Assembly: GCA_964477735.1 (NCBI GenBank)
Contig: CAYZFD010000067.1
Location: 1 to 6,503, forward strand
Direction of reading: 5' to 3'
Length of the DNA stretch: 6,503 nt
From: CAYZFD01 sp964477735
GTDB taxonomy: Bacteria > Bacteroidota > Bacteroidia > Flavobacteriales > Flavobacteriaceae
Part shown: one piece after another, positions 5,673 to 6,503 of the stretch
How positions within the stretch are numbered: the first letter of the stretch is position 1
Layout of the letters: each line of letters starts with the position of its first letter
Position numbers and translations under genes: made by a program
The notes under the pieces: model-generated
The model's input: only the letters and a program-made list of their open reading frames with translations
Databases searched by the model: none
What the model was told of the DNA's origin: nothing

Positions 5673-6502
5673 AAGCCATTTTAGAAGACATACCAGCCGT
5701 TAAAGGAGCTTCCAGTTTCTACGCGAGGCAGATTGTAGTACCCGCTTTTGAGTTCAAATGGCACTTTCACCCAGAGTTTGAATTAACCTATATTCTTAAA
5801 GGAAGGGGCTATCGCATTGTCGGAAATTCTCACGAAGACTTTTCAGCGGGTGACTTTGTGTTATTAGGGAGCAATCTTCCTCACACGTGGTGGGGCAAGT
5901 CGGACGATGATGAGCCATCAGAGGCCATAGTGATACAATTTTCAACAGAATTCATACAACCATTTTTGGCACTTCATGAATGCAGACATATCAAAACCCT
6001 ATTGGAAAATTCATCGAAAGGATTGAGAGTAAAGTCCAGCGATAAATTAATTAAAAAAATCAGAGAATTGAGCCAAATACGAGGTTTAGACAGCGTATTA
6101 ATATTGCTAGCCATTTTACAAGAGATATCGCAACAAAAGGTCTCCCAAATCGCTTCCAAGACCTTTCAAAACGTACATTCAAAGAAATTTGAATCCCGCA
6201 TTAACAAAGTCTGTACTTACTTACAAGATCATTATTGCGAGCCCATTCGCCTGAAGGAAGTGGCAGATTTAGTCTGTATGTCGGAAAGCAACTTTTGCAA
6301 ATTTTTCAAAAAAGCTACGAGCACTACATTTTCAGATTACATTAATGATTTACGCATCAATGAGGCCTGTAATTTGCTGTTATTTTCAGATTACAATATC
6401 AGCAAAATTGCTCATGCCTCTGGGTTTGAATCGCTTAGTTACTTCAATAAGGTGTTTCTGAAGAAAAAGCATACAACTCCTTCATTATTTCGAAAAAATT
6501 AA
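5669..6502 (+). CDS. AraC-family transcriptional regulator with N-terminal cupin sensor
   Basis: This 277-residue cytoplasmic DNA-binding protein probably switches the divergent glycosidase operon in response to a sugar ligand. The N-terminal part (about 18-100) is a cupin-type sensor: WHFHPEFELTYILKGRG (31-47) followed by FSAGDFVLLGSNLPHTWW (58-75), typical of sugar-responsive AraC proteins. A helical linker follows (about 100-170). The C-terminal AraC domain (about 173-277) carries both helix-turn-helix units: the first around LKEVADLVCMSESNFCKFFK (195-214), the second in the signature stretch ISKIAHASGFESLSYFNKVF (244-263), closed by the PSLFR box (271-275). ATG 5669 is the first usable start, because an in-frame TAA lies at 5660-5662. 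The gene is full length and ends one base before the window edge. The family is certain; the target and ligand are inferred from position. Confidence 0.95.
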   Translation: MKAILEDIPAVKGASSFYARQIVVPAFEFKWHFHPEFELTYILKGRGYRIVGNSHEDFSAGDFVLLGSNLPHTWWGKSDDDEPSEAIVIQFSTEFIQPFLALHECRHIKTLLENSSKGLRVKSSDKLIKKIRELSQIRGLDSVLILLAILQEISQQKVSQIASKTFQNVHSKKFESRINKVCTYLQDHYCEPIRLKEVADLVCMSESNFCKFFKKATSTTFSDYINDLRINEACNLLLFSDYNISKIAHASGFESLSYFNKVFLKKKHTTPSLFRKN

Positions 6503-6503
6503 T

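Noticed and set aside
1..6503. tRNA, rRNA, CRISPR array, insertion sequence or long terminal repeats
   Set aside because: Reading both strands, I saw no cloverleaf-like segment, no regularly spaced repeats, no transposase-like protein and no long inverted repeats; about 95% of the window is taken up by five ordinary genes.

Overview
The window looks like part of a Bacteroidota chromosome (Cytophagia, Saprospiria or Sphingobacteriia type). The reasons are a GH92 glycosidase, AT-rich translation starts mostly without clear Shine-Dalgarno sites, and a secreted-hydrolase operon facing an AraC-type regulator. This placement is inferred from protein style only; no marker gene is present.

Layout. 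Four genes lie on the minus strand and read right to left as one tight operon. They are a PhyH-type Fe(II)/2-oxoglutarate dioxygenase (4703-5524), a sugar-phosphate isomerase/epimerase-type TIM barrel (3860-4699), a GH92 alpha-mannosidase-type enzyme (1689-3863) and a GH13 alpha-amylase-family enzyme (127-1671). The gaps are 3 bp, a 4-base ATGA overlap and 17 bp. A plus-strand AraC-family regulator with an N-terminal cupin sensor (5669-6502) is divergent from the operon and complete within the window. The 144 bp between the two units (5525-5668) is AT-rich, must hold the promoters, and contains small repeats that could be regulator sites. The left end (1-126) holds no convincing gene, only two short inverted repeats and a 30-codon ORF that starts inside the stop codon of the amylase-family gene.

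How the parts may work together. The GH92 and GH13 proteins have signal peptides and probably trim an exogenous mannose- and glucose-containing glycan or glycoside outside the cytoplasm. The TIM-barrel enzyme and the dioxygenase lack signal peptides and probably act in the cytoplasm on a released sugar or a modified sugar/aglycone. The AraC protein probably senses a sugar ligand through its cupin domain and switches the operon. No SusC/SusD pair or other transporter is visible, so if this is a polysaccharide utilisation locus its uptake genes lie elsewhere. The most notable points are the unusual mix of enzymes, an altered conserved region I in the GH13 enzyme, and the repeat structure of the divergent control region.
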